This document shows positions 14,602 to 14,867 of a stretch of 14,867 nucleotides of DNA, piece by piece. The notes under the pieces were generated by a model. The model made no database searches and was not told the DNA's origin. It was given only the letters and a program-made list of their open reading frames with translations. How positions within the stretch are numbered: position 1 is the stretch's first letter; every line of letters begins with the position of its first letter. The DNA comes from Clostridia bacterium (GTDB lineage Bacteria > Bacillota > Clostridia > Christensenellales > Pumilibacteraceae), in contig JAFTMM010000080.1 in assembly GCA_017452405.1 (NCBI GenBank), positions 1 to 14,867 of the forward strand. The letters run 5' to 3'. The position numbers and the translations under genes are program-made.

Positions 14602-14820
14602 ATGGATATATCACAGCTTGAAAAAGGTAAAAAATACTTTATCGAAACTGAAACGTATTCCATAAGCGCAGAATACGTAAATCAAACTAACGATGCCGTT
14701 TGCCTTAAAAACGCGCTTATAGACGTAGGGAGAGGCAAAGAAACGGTTTTTTTTGAAGAACACCTTGTCCTGCGTAAAAGTGCGCATACAACTCAAATTT
14801 TGCCCTTAAATGAAGTATGA
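14602..14820 (+). CDS. Small protein of unknown function (72 aa)
   Basis: I do not recognise this protein. It is 72 residues, soluble-looking, with no signal peptide or membrane segment. It is rich in charged residues, with alternating hydrophobic and polar stretches (KKYFIETETYSISAEYV, ETVFFEEHLVLRK, TTQILPLNEV) that suggest a small all-beta fold such as a barrel; that is only an impression. It has a single cysteine (C35). The case that it is real rests on the near-consensus promoter placed exactly for it, the ATG start, and a hairpin 11 nt past the stop. No Shine-Dalgarno precedes the ATG, in line with a leaderless message. It is a monocistronic unit as far as the window shows, lying between the tRNA-Trp unit and the right edge. 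Confidence 0.7.
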   Translation: MDISQLEKGKKYFIETETYSISAEYVNQTNDAVCLKNALIDVGRGKETVFFEEHLVLRKSAHTTQILPLNEV

Positions 14821-14825
14821 TAATA

Positions 14826-14867
14826 GTTAAACGGCGATTATGCTACGAAGCGTAATCGCCGGTTAAA
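14826..14867 (+). repeat. 30-nt hairpin flanked by GTTAAA direct repeats (possible terminator)
   Basis: CGGCGATTATGC (14832-14843) and GCGTAATCGCCG (14850-14861) pair over 12 positions (one T-G) around loop TACGAA. GTTAAA stands immediately on both sides (14826-14831, 14862-14867). It may end the preceding gene, but no T-tract is visible before the window edge, so an intrinsic terminator is unproven. Confidence 0.55.

Noticed and set aside
1..14867. Search for CRISPR repeats, insertion sequences, integrase or attachment sites (including at the tRNA-Trp 3' end), toxin-antitoxin or defence genes.
   Set aside because: No spaced direct repeats, transposase, recombinase or duplicated tRNA end is present; all larger frames are accounted for by housekeeping genes.

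Overview
The window is a compact, chromosomal, housekeeping stretch of what looks like a Bacillota (Clostridia-like) genome. The signs are moderately AT-rich DNA, a ThiI without a rhodanese domain paired with its own cysteine desulfurase, the ruv-queA-tgt gene order, Gram-positive-style Shine-Dalgarno sites and strong TTGACA/TATAAT promoters. I did not compute GC content, and the lineage is an inference. I see no mobile element, CRISPR array, prophage, toxin-antitoxin pair or defence locus, and no convincing undescribed system. What deserves attention is mostly small-scale regulatory architecture.

Layout, left to right. (1) 1-1218, minus strand: miaB, cut by the left edge. (2) 1315-3177, plus: a class A penicillin-binding protein, divergent from miaB; its 3' end overlaps thiI by 54 bp tail to tail. 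(3) 9649 down to 3124, minus: a tightly packed seven-gene unit in the order ruvC, ruvA, ruvB, queA, tgt, cysteine desulfurase, thiI, with gaps of 15 nt or less or short overlaps throughout. It joins Holliday-junction processing to queuosine-34 and 4-thiouridine-8 tRNA modification. (4) 9751-12344, plus: argG-argH, the last two steps of arginine synthesis, divergent from ruvC across about 100 bp of AT-rich DNA. That gap holds two overlapping promoters, a possible ARG box and a small GNRA-type hairpin at the argG ribosome site. It is followed by a strong terminator. (5) 14336 down to 12393, minus: proC, rnhA and a TVP38/TMEM64-type membrane protein gene, again translationally coupled. (6) 14355-14500, plus: a complete transcription unit for tRNA-Trp(CCA), with promoter, encoded CCA end and terminator. 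(7) 14567-14867, plus: a 72-residue protein of unknown function with its own strong, apparently leaderless promoter, then a 30-nt hairpin at the right edge.

How the genes fit together: MiaB, ThiI with its sulfur donor, QueA and Tgt are all tRNA-modification enzymes, and the tRNA-Trp encoded here carries T8 and A36-A37-A38, the features that ThiI and the MiaA/MiaB route act on. ArgG, ArgH and ProC belong to the glutamate-derived arginine and proline pathways but lie in separate units. The longest stretch without a gene is about 265 bp (14337-14601), and it is occupied by the tRNA unit and a promoter.
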